Positions 7,496 to 15,774 of a stretch of DNA of 17,390 nucleotides are shown here, piece after piece. A program made the position numbers and the translations under genes. The notes below the pieces were generated by a model. The model did no database searches. It was not told the origin of the DNA and saw only the letters and a program-made list of their open reading frames with translations. Positions within the stretch are counted from its first letter, which is position 1, and each line of letters begins with the position of its first letter. The stretch is from NCBI GenBank assembly GCA_014885115.2, contig WKLE02002998.1, positions 1-17,390 of the forward strand, read 5' to 3'. The stretch is from Asterionellopsis glacialis. Its lineage: Eukaryota; Bacillariophyta; Plagiogrammaphyceae; Rhaphoneidales; Asterionellopsidaceae.

Positions 7496-10072
7496 ATGAG
7501 CACTCACACTCCAAAGAAAAAAAGTAAGAAAACGAAACAACAAGGGACGACGGGTGTTACAACATCTTGTGCTTCAAAATTGTATCCATTATTTTGTCCA
7601 GCACCGTCCTTTACCAAACAACAAGTTAAGAATACTTCTACTACTTCCATGGAGGAAATCGATAGTGATGAAGATGATGATGACTTTGAAGTATCACTTT
7701 CCTCATTGAGAAGGAAAGCAAAAGAAAATAAACAACCACCTACTACTACTACAAAACAACGTCAACGTCAACGTCAACAAACATTAAAACAGAAAACCAA
7801 GACCCATCAAAAGACGACAAACTCCAAAAAACGAAACAGATGCAGTACAGAAATACAACAGGTAACACACAAAAAACAAGTACAAAAAACTTGTTCTACT
7901 ACTAATAAACTAGACACTGCAATTGATCATTCATCAGAATTATCATCATTGTCAAGATCTGATACAACAACAGCAACAACAAAAACTACTACTACTACTA
8001 CTACTACAACACCTCAAGAACATGATGAAGAAAGAAATACTACTACTGCTTTACATACTACTACAACAAAAAAGACTCTATCCTCTCAAACGTCTTCTTT
8101 ATCAACATCATTATCTGCTAATGATACTACTGCTTCTACTACGAAAACACCATCATCAACATCAACAACATCCACCATACCCAAAAATATTGCCTTGCAA
8201 TTATCTATACGTTCTTGTTATTTGTCAAGGACACGTACTTCTAATCTTCATTCAACAAGAACAATACCAACAGGTAGTAGTCATACAAGTAGTAGTACAG
8301 GAAACCTATTGTTTTTGGATACTCCAAAATGGTCAATGCCTTCTCTTATAGGTTTAGGGTCTTCCTCCTTGTCATCATTATCATCATTAGGGTGTGGCAA
8401 AGCAACTTGCTTTGCATGGGATGAATTAGGTGTATTATTAGCTGTAGGAATTGAAAATCAAAAACAAATTTATATTTATGATTGGGATACAGTTGTAGCA
8501 CTTGATATGTCTACCAAACGAAAACAACATCGTCAACAACAACAAGAACAACAACAACAATACGAATCATCTCTAGAGGAAAGTGTTGTACTTGATACAG
8601 ATACTCCTTCTCCAAATACTACGTTACGTACTACCCGTATTCAACCAACATGGACATTCTCTACTCCACATGATGTATCCTTTCTTGAATGGAATCCATA
8701 TAAACCAGATCAATTAGCTGTTGGATTTCGTACTACATCTCAATTACGATTATATGATGTTTCAAAAATAGCCAAACAAGCAGAAGAAGCAGCAGCAACA
8801 ACAACAACAACAAGAGCAGCATTTTCAAGAAGGACATCTCAACAACAACAACAACAACAACAAGGACAACAACAAAAGACTTGGATTACATTACAACCAT
8901 CATCAAGTCATGTGTCTAGAACTCATGGAATACGATCACTCTTGTTTTTACCTTCCAAGCATCATGTGTTGGTATCACATAAATATGGACCATGTACATT
9001 ATGGAAAATACCCAAACAGTCACAATCACAATCATCACTACAACCCCAATGGTATTATCATGGTAATACTACGAATGAAGAAGAAATATCCGATATGATA
9101 CCTATTGGATCACATTTTGTACTATTGGGTGGTTCCTTGGGGAATATTACACTCTTGAATTGGCGTCAATGTACACGAAAAGCATTTTCATCCCAATCAT
9201 CACCAATTATTGAATGTCAATGGGATACCTATGATAAGATGGTGTCATTATCATTGTCAAGAAGTACTACAACTACTACTACCACCAGCAATGCAGGTTG
9301 GGGTGGTGAAGGTTTACCTACACGTAGTTGGATGGGAATTCAAAGATTTCTTAAAAAACCAGAATACATCAATACCTGTTCCAACAAAAAAATGACAACA
9401 TGGGTAAAACAAAACATTGTTTGGGTAACCAAATGTGGATGGGTCATGTCTTTGAAAGTGGACATGTTGTGCAACAATGACACCAAGAGAGGTGGTACGG
9501 TATCCTCGTCTACCGGAAAAACAACAAGGACGACAAGTCGTGTGGTAGTTCTTCGAACATCACCACGACAAGAAATACGAAATGAAAAAGGAGAAATATT
9601 TCAACATGAACAATTCTACAGTCTCCCTTCGAGTGCACCTGCAACAGATTCGATTGATAATTGTCTTGTATGGTATGAAACTCCAAAAACGACACGTATC
9701 TTGCCTCATCTTGACAAACGGGTCTTGGGGGATGTCTCATTGATCCATCCTAATCATACTACTCGTAGTACTACTAATACGATTGGGTCCACTACTACAA
9801 TACTAAATAATATGAATGATGATTCAAGAACAACAAGTTCATCATCATCATCTCCGGAAACCAAATTGTCTTTTATGGATACCAAGTCCAATAAGATTAT
9901 GAAAATTAATCTACCACGACGAAATTGTCCACCACTTGCAATAGCATTACATCCAAATCAAGAGTGGATGGTTGTAGCCGGTGATGATGGGAGTATTAAT
10001 CTATTGAATCGCAATGGAATACCAAATAATGATAATAATGAAGAATCAAAGGCACCAATACAAGAAGAGTAA
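7496..10072 (+). CDS. Large WD40-like beta-propeller protein with long low-complexity N-terminus
   Basis: An 858-residue frame starting at an ATG in the context TAAGTATG. Residues 1-230 are disordered: a basic start (KKKSKKTK, 7-14), an acidic patch (54-64), Gln/Arg repeats (88-97) and long threonine runs (157-172, 181-193) from ACT/ACA triplets. A short hydrophobic motif 'SKLYPLF' (27-33) in the otherwise polar tail may be a docking peptide. From about 298 the sequence has WD40-like blades: 'ATCFAWDELGVLLAVG' with '..IYIYDWDT' (303-332), 'VSFLEWNPYKPDQLAVG' with 'LRLYDV' (394-422), 'IRSLLFLP..HVLVSH' with 'CTLWKI' (479-505), a 'FVLLGGSLGNITLLNW' blade (541-556), and a last one near 822-850 ('IALHPNQEWMVVAGDDGSINLLN'). 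Gln runs (346-356, 449-460) lie in the loops between blades. WD40 propellers usually scaffold complexes. The precise partner is unknown, and I do not recognise an orthologue. It is divergent from UCHL5 and converges on the J-like gene. No intron is apparent. Confidence 0.8.
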   Translation: MSTHTPKKKSKKTKQQGTTGVTTSCASKLYPLFCPAPSFTKQQVKNTSTTSMEEIDSDEDDDDFEVSLSSLRRKAKENKQPPTTTTKQRQRQRQQTLKQKTKTHQKTTNSKKRNRCSTEIQQVTHKKQVQKTCSTTNKLDTAIDHSSELSSLSRSDTTTATTKTTTTTTTTTPQEHDEERNTTTALHTTTTKKTLSSQTSSLSTSLSANDTTASTTKTPSSTSTTSTIPKNIALQLSIRSCYLSRTRTSNLHSTRTIPTGSSHTSSSTGNLLFLDTPKWSMPSLIGLGSSSLSSLSSLGCGKATCFAWDELGVLLAVGIENQKQIYIYDWDTVVALDMSTKRKQHRQQQQEQQQQYESSLEESVVLDTDTPSPNTTLRTTRIQPTWTFSTPHDVSFLEWNPYKPDQLAVGFRTTSQLRLYDVSKIAKQAEEAAATTTTTRAAFSRRTSQQQQQQQQGQQQKTWITLQPSSSHVSRTHGIRSLLFLPSKHHVLVSHKYGPCTLWKIPKQSQSQSSLQPQWYYHGNTTNEEEISDMIPIGSHFVLLGGSLGNITLLNWRQCTRKAFSSQSSPIIECQWDTYDKMVSLSLSRSTTTTTTTSNAGWGGEGLPTRSWMGIQRFLKKPEYINTCSNKKMTTWVKQNIVWVTKCGWVMSLKVDMLCNNDTKRGGTVSSSTGKTTRTTSRVVVLRTSPRQEIRNEKGEIFQHEQFYSLPSSAPATDSIDNCLVWYETPKTTRILPHLDKRVLGDVSLIHPNHTTRSTTNTIGSTTTILNNMNDDSRTTSSSSSSPETKLSFMDTKSNKIMKINLPRRNCPPLAIALHPNQEWMVVAGDDGSINLLNRNGIPNNDNNEESKAPIQEE

Positions 10073-10262
10073 CAGTAAACTGTGGAGTAAATGATGATTC
10101 ATAATATATAAATTACGTGAAATATGAAAGATACGCATAACACACATCTAAACTCTTGTGATTTATGACAGCTATACTATTATGAATACATAAATAAATA
10201 ACAATAGAATTACGTTGTAGCACTTCATTTTCTTTTTTCATCTCTTTTTAATCTTTTTTTCT
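10073..10262. other. Short convergent intergenic region
   Basis: This is 190 bp of A/T-rich sequence between the stop codons of the propeller gene (+) and the J-like gene (-). It must contain both 3' ends. AATAAA-like strings occur (near 10190-10203), but polyadenylation signals are poorly defined in diatoms. Nothing else is visible. Confidence 0.5.
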
Positions 10263-12353
10263 TTATGAAATGGTCGTTCTGTCCATTTCTCTTTTTAGAA
10301 TTCCCAACATGTTTGATAAATCATCATCTGAAACGGCCAAAGACTGGAATGCATTCCGTGTACCATCGAAAACATCTGAACTTGCAACAGCTGTTGCACA
10401 TTTCGCTACCTCATCCGTAATAGCCTTGAGATAATTGTATAGATAGGCAGCAAAATCAGACATGTTATCAACATCTGTAACATTTTCATTCTCATCTTTT
10501 TTCTCTTCTTCTGGTTTATGTTGTTCTTCCTTCTCGGTACTAACAACACTACTTAATATTGACGAATCATTGAGTTCTCTAGACAATTCTTCTTTTAAAA
10601 CAGAAGACGTGTCTTTTTTACTGTCGCCTGCTAAAAGCCAATTAGCAGCAAATTCAAGATCTTCATCATCTGGACCGTTGTCGTATCCCATTCCACACAA
10701 TTTATTACAATTACCAACTTCATTAGTACCAATGGAAACTGTTGATAGACCTCCCATGGTTGAGTCATCTTGTGTCAGATTGGTCACTTTTGTTTTAGCA
10801 TTGTCTTCTTGTCTTCTTGATGAATTTGACCGCAGAGCTGGTTCGTCCATGGGGACTTCTTCCTCTTCTTCTTTTATGGAAACACATTCTACCTCCTGTG
10901 ATGTATCTAAAACTTTGAAATCGGTGCTTGGAACTGCACGGTTGAAAGCATTTTGGCTCATAGCACTGACGGTGTTATTGTCTTGTTGGTTCGCTGTGAC
11001 AGTGCAACCCTTATCGATTGCTTCCTGATCCACAATGCTGTTCTTCGTTTCACTCAATGAGTCACTCTTACTTGTAGTTTCAATAGTTTTGTCATTCATC
11101 ATTCTTGGTTGTGCATCCTGGATGATAGGTTTCGGAGGTAATTGAACAGGCATGAATTCTTCTTTATCGATCGTTGAAAGATTCTGAATAATTGGCGAAG
11201 TGCTCCTTTCCTTATTTCGGAGAGGCGATGATTTCGCAATCTTGGAACTCCGTGGAGGTGGAGCTTGTCGTTGTCTTGGAACAACGGCGTCTATGCTGCT
11301 ATCATCAGTTGGATCGCTTTCGTAGTCATTCTTGTTCTTCTTCTTTTTGTCATTTCCTTTTGCTTTGGAGTTCCAATTAAGCAATCCATCAATACTTGTT
11401 TCCAAATCATCCAAAAATTCATTCATGTAATCTTTATCGTTTGCCTTGGCCACATCATATTCGTCATCGAGTTGCTCCAAATGACGGTTAAGCTCCTCAC
11501 TGTCAACTACAACAATTTTCTTCTTCTTGGTACGTTTCTTCTTCCTCCTTCCTTTCCTCATTCGACGACGCTGTGAGCCATCATCACTGCTGTCGTCCGA
11601 CCCTGATAATGCTTGGATGGAATCATTGAGACTTCTATCCATTTCGTACTTATCCTTTTCAAATACAAGTTCTTCTACTTCCTCGTTCCATCGAACACCA
11701 GATCGCACACGCTCTGTAGGTTTTATAATAGATCCCTTAATGGCAGCCATTGGACTATTCGTACCACGTTTCGCATCGGCATAATAGTCAACAAAGGCAT
11801 CGTCCTCGGAATGGGCCTGCAATCCGTACGCATCATAGGTTGCTCTCATTTCTTCATCGGAGAGGATTTCGTATGCCATGGAGACTGCTTGGAAACGCAT
11901 CTTGGCCTGCTCGGAAACACCTCCCACAGTGGCAGATGTTGGTTGGACTGCACCGTTACCAATGCCTGAATCCGTCAAAACCTGTCGTCCTCGTCGAAAG
12001 TAGGATATACGAATGTCACGAGCTGTGGAAGTTCTGGTAACTTGTAACAAGGCATACAGATCTGCACTTACTCCGTACGTCGAGGTGATGATGGAAATAT
12101 AGGATGCTGGGATTGTCTTTCTTCTCCTGGATGGAGTGGAGGGTGTTGATGCCTCTGTATTCGGTGTGGTGGAAACTATTGTTGCTTTAGGGGACGATTT
12201 ACCACTCGTGTTTAAAATCCTTGGTGGTGTCGTGTTCAATTTCTCTTCCAATTTACGTCGAGAAGCTGAGATACCTGCATCTGCCGAATCCCAATCATCC
12301 TCATCGTTGAAGGAAGCGTTCACAGAACCCTGTTGCCTTTGATAGTCTACCAT
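10263..12353 (-). CDS. J-domain-like protein lacking the HPD motif, acidic and nuclear-looking
   Basis: A 696-residue protein. The chosen start (ATG at 12353-12351, context GCCATGG) is the first in-frame ATG; the open frame extends 31 codons upstream but has no ATG. Residues about 98-178 form a J-like domain: helix I 'DLYALLQV', helix II 'ARDIRISYFRRGRQV', helix III 'AKMRFQAVSMAYEILSDEEMR' and 'YDAYG'. The HPD tripeptide, which stimulates Hsp70 ATPase in true J-proteins, is replaced by LTD (126-128). A Gly/Ala/Thr-rich stretch of about 20 residues (129-148) separates helices II and III. Canonical Hsp70 stimulation is therefore unlikely (established for HPD mutants; inferred here). The rest is charged and mostly disordered: an acidic Ser/Asp patch (251-260), a strong basic run (262-279; a likely nuclear signal), a predicted helix at about 285-330 and long Ser/Glu-rich linkers. 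A C-terminal helical segment ('FAAYLYNYLKAITDEVAK') follows. The J-like fold could mediate docking or be vestigial. Function is unknown. Confidence 0.8.
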   Translation of the reverse strand: MVDYQRQQGSVNASFNDEDDWDSADAGISASRRKLEEKLNTTPPRILNTSGKSSPKATIVSTTPNTEASTPSTPSRRRKTIPASYISIITSTYGVSADLYALLQVTRTSTARDIRISYFRRGRQVLTDSGIGNGAVQPTSATVGGVSEQAKMRFQAVSMAYEILSDEEMRATYDAYGLQAHSEDDAFVDYYADAKRGTNSPMAAIKGSIIKPTERVRSGVRWNEEVEELVFEKDKYEMDRSLNDSIQALSGSDDSSDDGSQRRRMRKGRRKKKRTKKKKIVVVDSEELNRHLEQLDDEYDVAKANDKDYMNEFLDDLETSIDGLLNWNSKAKGNDKKKKNKNDYESDPTDDSSIDAVVPRQRQAPPPRSSKIAKSSPLRNKERSTSPIIQNLSTIDKEEFMPVQLPPKPIIQDAQPRMMNDKTIETTSKSDSLSETKNSIVDQEAIDKGCTVTANQQDNNTVSAMSQNAFNRAVPSTDFKVLDTSQEVECVSIKEEEEEVPMDEPALRSNSSRRQEDNAKTKVTNLTQDDSTMGGLSTVSIGTNEVGNCNKLCGMGYDNGPDDEDLEFAANWLLAGDSKKDTSSVLKEELSRELNDSSILSSVVSTEKEEQHKPEEEKKDENENVTDVDNMSDFAAYLYNYLKAITDEVAKCATAVASSDVFDGTRNAFQSLAVSDDDLSNMLGILKREMDRTTIS

Positions 12354-12456
12354 GGCTGGTTCTCCCTCCTGACAGTCTAATGACAGTTGGTTGATAGAGA
12401 ATAGTTTGAGCAAGTTGGAGTGTACCTTATGGAGACTTGAGATCAAGAAGGTATTT

Positions 12457-12478
12457 TACATGTATTCACGTACATGTA
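12457..12478. promoter_or_regulatory. Paired TACATGTA palindromes upstream of the J-like gene
   Basis: TACATGTA occurs at 12457-12464 and again at 12471-12478, separated by TTCACG. Each copy is palindromic, with centres 14 bp apart. They lie about 104-125 bp before the J-like start codon (minus strand) in an otherwise unstructured leader. The arrangement suggests a site for a dimeric DNA-binding protein on one face of the helix; no known factor is assigned. Confidence 0.35.
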
Positions 12479-13517
12479 TTAATTATTTGATCGATACTCC
12501 TGCTTGTCCTACTTTATCCTACAGTATCTGATGTGGGGACGATGTGCACGCGCATATGGGAGTGAATCTCTCGAACAATCATCACGAAATTGTTGTTTTG
12601 TGTCATTATTACTTCACAGTGTAGGCGTTTATTCGGTATTGTAGAACCAATATAAGTAGTATTAGAATTCTTACACGTCTCTATGATAATGTTCTTTCTT
12701 GGCGCCACTTGTTCTTGTTAATTTTTGATCTTAACGGCTGTGGAGCCCTACTGTTACAAACACATATCAATAGGAGGATTTCAACAAAATAGCTATTCCT
12801 ATTATTTTCATAGTAGTTCTTCATGATATATATTCAGATCTGTATAATTATAAAAAGAGGTGCACCGTTGAGCAAAGCATTTTTTGGTCTTTTTTCAAAT
12901 TTTTGAAAAACATTCTTCTGTCCGGTTGGGATTTGGATTTGATTGTTTCTGTCTGCTTGAGGCAACGGCGACCTCACTGACGTGCAGCAGTACAGACGGT
13001 TAATACTGTCACTAAGGCTGTATATAAAAAATATGGGTGTGTAGTAACCTGCATATTTTTCACAGGCTTACGTATGCGGCTATCTTCCCATCGGGCAAAT
13101 TGAAGTTTAGAGGCAAATCTTTGATGGTAGCCATCCGATTCCGTTTGACGAATAGATGTAAAGTATAATGGGTTCTAATCATAATTTGGGTGACAACCCC
13201 TCTCTTTTTGTCATGCTTTCAATAACATCTTATAACCCCAGAATATTTCACTGACCACCAAGCATCCCATTCCATCTGACATTTCTCAAAGTATCCTTCG
13301 CTCCCAAGCGCAAGAGTTAATTTCGGTTCAAAGGATTGCTTGAGCCTCTTGAAGTATCTACGAAGAACCAGTATGAACTTCTACGACACGATCTTACGTA
13401 CTCGGTATTTTGATGTATTCGAGAAACCGTTTGACACCCAACACCTTGTCCCTCTCTCTCTTTCTCTCCTGTTATCTTGCCACTAGCTCTTTCCATTCTC
13501 CCTTCAATACAGTCAAG
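12479..13517 (+). promoter_or_regulatory. Non-coding spacer containing the psb31 promoter and leader
   Basis: About 1 kb without a credible gene. It contains a TTTTTCAAA/TTTGAAAAA inverted repeat at 12891-12910 (9-bp arms, 2-bp centre), a single TGACGT bZIP-type core at 12978-12983, and TATATAAAAAATATG near 13020-13034. The TGACGT core is bound by aureochromes and CO2/cAMP-responsive bZIP factors in diatoms. A pyrimidine-rich tract, CCCTCTCTCTCTTTCTCTCC, lies at about 13450-13470, 50-70 bp before the psb31 ATG. The last probably lies at or near the transcription start or leader. A single TGACGT is expected by chance in a kilobase or two, so light control through it is conjecture. Confidence 0.4.
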
Positions 13518-14353
13518 ATGAAGTTCTCCCTTGTTGTTGCCGCCCTTGCCGCCACCTCTGCTGCTGCTTTCGCTCCCGCTGCTGATCAGGTATGTCTTAC
13601 TTGCAAACAACGTTGTGTTGGTTCCTTCTCCGTCGATCGAATACTTTTTGAAAAAAGTATTCTCATTTGGGAATCTTCGACTGCCGGAACCAAATATTTT
13701 TTTCTCACGCTTTCTCTGTATGTTGTGGAACTCTCTCTCTCGTGTGCACTGTACAGCGCGCTAGCACTGCCCTCAACATGGACCGTCGTGCTGCTCTTGG
13801 ACAGTTCGGTGTTGCCGCCGCCGCCGTTGCCGCTGGTCTTCCCCAGGTTGCCAACGCCGATGGTGCCGTCTCTGCTTCCACCATGGCCCGTGCCCGTGGT
13901 GTTTACGGTGACCGCATCGCTGCCTTGAAGGGAGCTGTTGCCGCCGGAGACTTCGCCGCTGTTGCCGAAGAAAAGACCGCTTTCGTTCTTTTCAACTCTG
14001 GTGTCTACCCCACCGTCAAGGATAAGGCCAACAAGAAGGCTGCCATCGCCGGTACCAACAAGATCTTTGCCGCCATCAAGGCCAAGGATGCTGCTGGCCT
14101 CAAGTCCGCCTATGATGCATACGTTGCCGAAAACTCCATCAAAGCTCTTCCTGCTGTCGACCCCAACAGTGGCCAGGGATACTCCAATGACTTTGACTAC
14201 CGTGTCAAGACCAAGGCAGCGTAAGTTTTGATTGTCTCGTAACCTTTTGTGGCTTGAACGGAACTTGAACAGCCTTTTAAGCATGTGTATCTCATACTCT
14301 TATAATTTTTCACTTTTTTGAATTCCATTTACAGTGCCATCTACGTTCGATAA
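13518..14353 (+). CDS. psb31: Photosystem II extrinsic protein Psb31 (three exons)
   Basis: A lumenal extrinsic subunit of diatom photosystem II that stabilises the oxygen-evolving cluster. Exons: 13518-13589, 13757-14220, 14335-14353; introns GTATGT...ACAG and GTAAGT...ACAG. The spliced protein is 184 residues. Residues 1-17 are an ER signal peptide, followed by the plastid-import motif 'AAAFAPA' (cleavage before F18) and a short transit segment. Then comes a twin-arginine signal, R34-R35, with a hydrophobic stretch (about 41-53) ending 'VANA' before D59. The mature part (about 126 residues, near 13 kDa) matches the four-helix Psb31 family, e.g. 'YGDRIAALKGAV' (74-85), 'EEKTAFVLFNSGVY' (95-108), and 'NSGQGYSNDFDYRVKTK' near the C-terminus. 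Codons are strongly biased to GCC, ACC, AAG and CGT, unlike the neighbours, as expected for an abundant photosynthetic protein. If intron 2 is retained, a TAA formed across the donor (14222-14224) ends the protein at 179 residues, without the last AIYVR. The product works with PsbO, PsbQ', PsbV and PsbU on the lumenal face. Confidence 0.93.
13590..13756 (+). other. psb31: psb31 intron 1 (167 nt) with an internal hairpin
   Basis: The GT-AG intron starts GTATGT and ends TGTACAG. It interrupts between codons, right after the signal peptide/AFAP-coding exon. A 24-nt near-palindrome at 13639-13662 (arms GAATACTTTTT and AAAAAGTATTC, 2-nt centre GA) can form an 11-bp hairpin in the pre-mRNA. A pyrimidine tract precedes the acceptor. 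Without splicing, the frame from 13518 runs through the intron into a different, non-Psb31 frame. Confidence 0.88.
14221..14334 (+). other. psb31: psb31 intron 2 (114 nt), optional stop at the donor
   Basis: The donor GTAAGT at 14221 and the acceptor TTTACAG ending at 14334 flank an A/T-rich intron with a late T-rich tract. Splicing adds A-I-Y-V-R before the TAA at 14351; retention uses the TAA inside the donor. The spliced form is preferred because the donor and acceptor are strong and the resulting C-terminus ends cleanly, but the unspliced form would also be a nearly complete protein. Confidence 0.72.
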
Positions 14354-15774
14354 ATTCTCGGAATTACATTTTGTCTGAGCAACATAGAGAATAGTCATCA
14401 CGTTGAATATTCGGTTGCTTGATACTGCTTTTTTTGACTGTGAGGGTCTGGGTTAATCTAGCTTACACAGAGTCTTCGCTCTCTAACAATTACATAGTTT
14501 GGATGTAGCTGACAACCACGTATCTTTTTTTTATTTAAAAAAGTTGTATTGTGTGCTCTTGTTGGATGTTGTGATTCTTTTGTTGTCCTGCGTGTTTTAC
14601 TCGCCAGAAACTAGTGAGTATAAAGTGTGATTGATCTTTTTTTCTCAGGGAGACATGGGAAGTTGTTCCCAAACTTTGCATGATACCGAACACTTTTTGT
14701 TTGACTGCAAATAGGTTTTGCAAACCCCCTGTAGGGGGAATGCTGATTCTCACCGGTACAAAAAACCACCGGGTGTGCTTGAATGTTGTCTGCACGTGGC
14801 CTTACACTTTCTTTGCAAAAGAAAATTATTAGGACCTACCCAGAAGGTTGAAGTATCCAGGTAGTTCGTAGTCATCCTATTTTATTTTGGCAATTTTTCT
14901 GCTTACTGGTGATAATGCAATAGCATTGTTCAAGTCTTTCCAAGAAGAGGTTGTTTTCAATAACATCGAGTAAATCCAAATATGAATAACAGGGTTTCTT
15001 TGATGAATCAATTATGTATGTATCGGTTCATGGACCGGAAAATAGTAACACGCTTAAATCATCCAGTGCACATACCAGGGATCAACAGAAGAATCTTTCT
15101 TGTTCATGCGGAGAAAGCAAGACGCAGGGTGACAAAGAGGGAAACCTCTCTGAACTGATAGAATAATTGTATTCAGAAATTGGGAAGAGCTCCAATTTAC
15201 AGCGAACTGTAAAGAATGTGTCTTTGTCTTCCCGCAAGTTTAATTTTACGAGATTAGTTTTAACATAGACTTGCATTCGCTTGTAATCTTGGTATTTCAT
15301 AAATAACACCATTTCATGTTTTCCCATTTCTATTTTTAATCTTCTTATCTGTTTTTAAAAGCTACCATTGCACGAATAGACTCATTCATCGTGATGTCTG
15401 CATCCGGAGAAGAACTTTGGAGGTCACTACAACAACGCAAAAAAAATGACTGGCAGTACATTAGCGTTATTCCAACCCCTGATTTGGAATTATATTTTGT
15501 TTGAAATTTGAGACTGCACGAGTACACACAACATATTATTATGCAATTGGTTCTAAAATTTGGAGATTTCTGTGTGACGTATCTTCTGAAGGCTTCACGA
15601 ACAAAAAAGGAGTAACCAGAGCCAAGTATAACACAAGAAACTAGATTTGCGCTGAAAATTAGACTTTTGCAGATAGCAACATTTTGCTACAGTACCGAAT
15701 ATCTTGAATAACACAAAAAGTCAAAATCAAGAGAATCTTGGAGAAACATTTGACTTGGTCGGAAAGGATTTTTT
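14354..15774. other. 1.4-kb non-coding stretch with a few weak coding hints
   Basis: No gene can be defended. A 6-bp-stem hairpin, CCCCCT-GT-AGGGGG, lies at 14725-14738. On the minus strand, 14535-14795 is open but has no ATG at its start (the first codon is GTG). It reads protein-like ('SIPPTGGLQNLF', 'TSFWRVKHAGQQ') and may be a fossil of a dispersed repeat. An 81-codon frame starts with ATG at 15327 (minus, to 15082). A possible minus-strand terminal exon lies at about 15348-15430 after a TTTTTTTTGCGTTGTTGTAG acceptor-like string. It encodes 'SSSPDADITMNESIRAMV' then stop, but I find no matching upstream exon. The 3' ends of psb31 and the cyclase-family gene must lie at either edge. Confidence 0.45.

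Noticed and set aside
7571..7600. PCNA-interacting (PIP) box in the propeller protein N-terminus
   Set aside because: SKLYPLF lacks the Gln and the paired aromatic residues of QxxhxxFF.
7923..8351. 142-codon Leu/Gln/His-rich frame inside the propeller gene
   Set aside because: Frame-shifted reading of ACT/CAA triplet repeats.
10462..11028. 188-codon frame opposite the J-like gene
   Set aside because: Antisense shadow of Ser/Glu-rich coding sequence; it reads as Ser/Leu-rich with no motif.
12354..12446. 31-codon N-terminal extension of the J-like protein
   Set aside because: It would need a TTG start; the first ATG, in a GCCATGG context, is at 12353.
12978..12983. TGACGT as a confirmed light- or CO2-response element of psb31
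   Set aside because: A single six-base core over 500 bp upstream is expected by chance; kept only as a note in the promoter entry.
13586..14284. 232-codon minus-strand frame over psb31
   Set aside because: Gly/Val/Ser-rich mirror of the strongly codon-biased Psb31 exon; open only because of GC-rich third positions.
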